A stretch of 8,728 nt of DNA from an uncultured Eubacterium sp. (GTDB lineage Bacteria > Bacillota > Clostridia > Lachnospirales > Lachnospiraceae): positions 1-8,728 of the forward strand of contig CAJOQF010000345.1 of NCBI GenBank assembly GCA_905236295.1. The letters run 5' to 3'. Of this stretch, positions 7,975-8,728 are shown piece after piece; position 1 is the first letter of the stretch, and each line of letters begins with the position of its first letter. The notes beneath the pieces are model-generated. The model searched no databases, was not told the origin of the DNA, and worked only from the letters and a program-made list of their open reading frames with translations. Both the position numbers and the translations under genes were made by a program.

Positions 7975-8604
7975 TTAAAATCCAAGATCTTCGTTTACAA
8001 GGATTACATGCATTCTTCCCGGCTCGCGCGAATATCTTGTGAATACAAATTCACAGCAGATATTGTCCGGTGATTTGCAGTCTCCACAGGATCCCGTCTT
8101 TGAACATGCAGTCTGTGCATCAAAGCGCTGTGCATTTATCGGAGCAGCCACGTTTCTGGCACGTTTGAGCGCTCCGTCTACATCATCTGTGATCTTGTTG
8201 CGCCCTACGATGAAAATTACTTTTTTAGGTCCGTATATTATTGCGGCTGTGCGGTTTCCGGTGCCGTCAATATTTACCAGGATTCCATCCTCCGTGATCG
8301 CATTAGTGCTTGAAATATATACATCCGACGAAAATGCCTTGAGGTATACTTCCTCCTTATTCGGATTGTTGTCACGACTTACAAAGTTGTAGTTTCCGTT
8401 TGAGAGAGCATCCATAAGACCGATCGCTCTTGCTGACATCGTGCCTCCGTGAGTTACCGTAGTTCCCTCCGGGATAAGTGACAGCGCAATCTCAAGCGCC
8501 TTCTTTGAATCTTTAGCATAGTATCCGGTTATATTTCTTGACTCCAGTTCCTTTATAATTCTCGGCATAAGTTTCTCGTATCTTGCAAAAACAAATTCTT
8601 CCAT
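7975..8604 (-). CDS. LUD-domain protein with C-terminal cysteine cluster
   Basis: This 209-residue protein has a LUD (DUF162, LutC-like) fold. THGGTMSA (51-58), SSTNAITEDGILVNIDGTGN (98-117) and FIVGRNKI (131-138) are the conserved stretches of the family. Such proteins are often labelled lactate utilization protein. LutC itself works beside LutA and LutB, which are absent here, so a lactate role is not supported. The C-terminus adds Cys167, Cys173, Cys176, Cys183 and Cys184 in a TGSCGDCKSPDNICC context, as in a clostridial subfamily of this group, and may bind a metal or iron-sulfur cluster. It ends in VILVNEDLGF. AAGGAGGG at 8611-8618 lies six bases before the ATG, an excellent site. It is first in the cluster with folC and pepP. 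The fold is sure, the function unknown. Confidence 0.85.
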   Translation of the reverse strand: MEEFVFARYEKLMPRIIKELESRNITGYYAKDSKKALEIALSLIPEGTTVTHGGTMSARAIGLMDALSNGNYNFVSRDNNPNKEEVYLKAFSSDVYISSTNAITEDGILVNIDGTGNRTAAIIYGPKKVIFIVGRNKITDDVDGALKRARNVAAPINAQRFDAQTACSKTGSCGDCKSPDNICCEFVFTRYSREPGRMHVILVNEDLGF

Positions 8605-8631
8605 CTATTTCCCTCCTTATATCACTTAAAA

Positions 8632-8642
8632 TGGAATTTCCA
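8632..8642. promoter_or_regulatory. Palindrome at the operon start point, operator-like
   Basis: TGGAATTTCCA is a perfect 11-base palindrome about a central T. It lies 4 bases downstream of the -10 box at 8647-8652, where transcription of the LUD-folC-pepP operon should begin. That position suits a repressor site. I do not recognise the regulator. Confidence 0.35.
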
Positions 8643-8646
8643 ATTC

Positions 8647-8652
8647 ATTATA
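8647..8652 (-). promoter_or_regulatory. Perfect -10 box of the LUD-folC-pepP operon
   Basis: The minus strand reads TATAAT here, about 45 bases before the ATG at 8604. No good -35 box lies at 16-18 bases (TGTTTT at 17), so the promoter may be weak alone or need an activator. The expected start point is near 8640. Confidence 0.5.
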
Positions 8653-8677
8653 CATGATTCTTAATAACAAAAACAGC

Positions 8678-8706
8678 TTGACACAACCTTTTAGTTTATG
8701 TATACT
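8678..8706 (+). promoter_or_regulatory. Near-consensus sigma-A promoter reading out of the window
   Basis: TTGACA (8678-8683), a 17-base spacer and TATACT (8701-8706) match the vegetative promoter at 11 of 12 positions with ideal spacing. It points right, away from the LUD operon, and the gene it serves lies beyond the window. Its -35 box is 25 bases from the -10 box of the divergent minus-strand promoter, so the two may compete or share regulation. Confidence 0.6.
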
Positions 8707-8728
8707 TATTTAGGTTCGCCGGTGTGGC

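Noticed and set aside
7975..8604. Lactate utilization operon (lutABC)
   Set aside because: No LutA or LutB gene adjoins. The neighbours are folC and pepP.

Overview
The window looks like a chromosomal segment of an anaerobic Firmicute of the class Clostridia, most likely Lachnospiraceae-like. The reasons are a full-length clostridial-type pyruvate:ferredoxin oxidoreductase, a YabP-type domain protein (a family of endospore formers and their relatives), strong AAGGAGG-type ribosome binding sites, sigma-A-type promoters and moderate GC. The genus is an inference; nothing in the window fixes it.

Layout. Positions 1-62 hold a strong bidirectional terminator belonging to a gene off the left edge or to the remnant beside it. 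Positions 63-587 carry no intact gene. The minus strand there has coding-like pieces in shifting frames, with a promoter-like sequence behind them, and looks like a decayed or frameshifted small gene. At 588-980 (+) lies a 130-residue protein with a signal peptide and a YabP-like domain. It converges on nifJ (1074-4604, minus), and an inverted repeat separates the two. The 284-base gap at 4605-4888 is the nifJ control region, with two candidate promoters, a short dyad in the leader and an AT-rich hairpin. A compact minus-strand cluster then runs from the right edge leftward: a LUD-domain protein (8604-7975), folC (7964-6705) and a long-form Xaa-Pro aminopeptidase (6685-4889). Its gaps are 10 and 19 bases, so it is probably one operon. 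It is read from a promoter near 8650 with a palindrome at the expected start point. At the right edge a near-consensus promoter points the other way, to a gene outside the window.

How the genes fit together. nifJ is central energy metabolism: pyruvate to acetyl-CoA with reduction of ferredoxin or flavodoxin. FolC makes and retains folates by polyglutamylation, PepP trims X-Pro peptides, and the LUD-domain protein has no firmly known role. The operon looks like housekeeping rather than one pathway. I see no defence system, CRISPR array, transposase, tRNA or rRNA. The least ordinary parts are the exported YabP-domain protein, the broken minus-strand reading frame at the left end, and the operator-like symmetry at two promoters.
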